33,797 nt of DNA. It comes from Spirochaetales bacterium Spiro_02. Lineage in GTDB: Bacteria; Spirochaetota; Spirochaetia; Sphaerochaetales; Sphaerochaetaceae. Of the stretch, positions 33,642 to 33,797 are shown one piece after another (within the stretch, counting starts at the first letter, position 1; each line of letters starts with the position of its first letter). The notes under the pieces are model-generated. The model was not told the origin of the DNA, ran no database searches, and saw only the letters and a list, made by a program, of their open reading frames with translations. The stretch spans positions 1 through 33,797 of the forward strand of contig LVBD01000026.1 of the NCBI GenBank assembly GCA_001604275.1, in the 5' to 3' direction. A program made the translations under genes and the position numbers.

Positions 33642-33670
33642 TTGTCTCGGAGTAGAGAAAGCTGTATAAT
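33642..33670 (+). promoter_or_regulatory. Promoter of the rubrerythrin gene
   Basis: TTGTCT (33642-33647), 17 bases and a perfect TATAAT (33665-33670). Transcription would start near 33677, with a leader of about 59 bases. The rest of 33444-33641 shows no gene; it has a 12-bp palindrome GGAGGATCCTCC (33455-33466) near the kinase start. No clear PerR-type box is seen. Confidence 0.65.
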
Positions 33671-33735
33671 TACCCTGTGCGTTCGGCACCGGTATAGTCC
33701 GGGGCCTGCAGATATTTCAATGTGAGGGGGATCGT

Positions 33736-33797
33736 ATGGAACTGAAAGGTTCGAAGACGGAAGCTAATCTGATGACCGCGTTTGCGGGGGAGTCCCA
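33736..33797 (+). CDS. Rubrerythrin (5' part only, cut by the window end)
   Basis: Only 20 codons are present: MELKGSKTEANLMTAFAGES. This is the characteristic rubrerythrin start (LKGTKTxxNLxxAFAGES), in which the glutamate near residue 19 belongs to the di-iron site. Rubrerythrins reduce hydrogen peroxide in anaerobes. GAGGGGG (33724-33730) precedes the ATG and a sigma70-type promoter lies upstream. The rubredoxin-like C-terminus cannot be checked. Confidence 0.8.
   Translation, partial: MELKGSKTEANLMTAFAGES

Noticed and set aside
33444-33735. Possible structured RNA or riboswitch upstream of rubrerythrin
   Set aside because: No recognisable riboswitch core, tRNA-like or small-RNA signature; most of it lies upstream of the predicted transcription start.

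Overview
The window looks like a piece of the chromosome of a host-associated or anaerobic diderm spirochaete, most likely Sphaerochaeta-like (Spirochaetota). This rests on protein style rather than any phylogenetic test: periplasmic binding proteins of the AQG-rich spirochaetal type, large unrecognised lipoproteins next to a FadL/UPF0164-like outer-membrane barrel, a short KdpD, an oxygen-sensitive L-cysteine desulfidase and a rubrerythrin. GC is moderately high in genes, and most starts have good AGGAGG-type ribosome binding sites. There are no rRNA or tRNA genes, CRISPR arrays, transposases or phage genes.

Layout. (1) 1-9836: two tandem ABC importer cassettes of the ferric-iron/hexose-phosphate/aminoethylphosphonate family, each ordered binding protein, fused double-domain permease, ATPase. 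A GntR/UTRA regulator with its own promoter follows. Both binding proteins lack the twin tyrosines of ferric-binding proteins, and the first has His/Asp/Glu at the spacing I remember for the sugar-phosphate binder AfuA. A phosphorylated organic solute is therefore more likely than iron. The first permease also carries an extra extracytoplasmic Cache-like N-terminal domain. (2) 9902-12780: a ZIP-family metal transporter and a FadD-type acyl-CoA ligase behind a perfect 28-bp palindrome. (3) 13082-15810: an unknown lipoprotein and a FadL-like outer-membrane protein, closed by a strong terminator. (4) 15871-16346: a gene-free stretch with degenerate 11-bp periodic repeats and an 18-bp palindrome. 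(5) 16347-19305: an NhaC-type antiporter and class I mannose-6-phosphate isomerase. (6) 19347-27389: a divergent TetR regulator and a four-gene RND efflux operon (adaptor, pump, unknown lipoprotein, TolC-like channel). (7) 27465-33443: a phospholipase D/cardiolipin synthase-like protein, L-cysteine desulfidase, a DEDDh exonuclease, and a KdpE/short-KdpD two-component pair on the minus strand. (8) 33736-end: the start of a rubrerythrin gene.

How the parts may work together. The ABC region reads as two solute uptake systems with a small-molecule-responsive regulator. The acyl-CoA ligase and the lipoprotein/FadL-like pair could form a fatty-acid uptake and activation unit, since elements of the fadD palindrome recur upstream of the lipoprotein. 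The RND operon is a complete tripartite exporter plus an extra lipoprotein, probably repressed by the divergent TetR protein. The oddest non-coding elements are a tandem array of anti-Shine-Dalgarno complements between the two ABC cassettes and the 11-bp repeat array upstream of nhaC.
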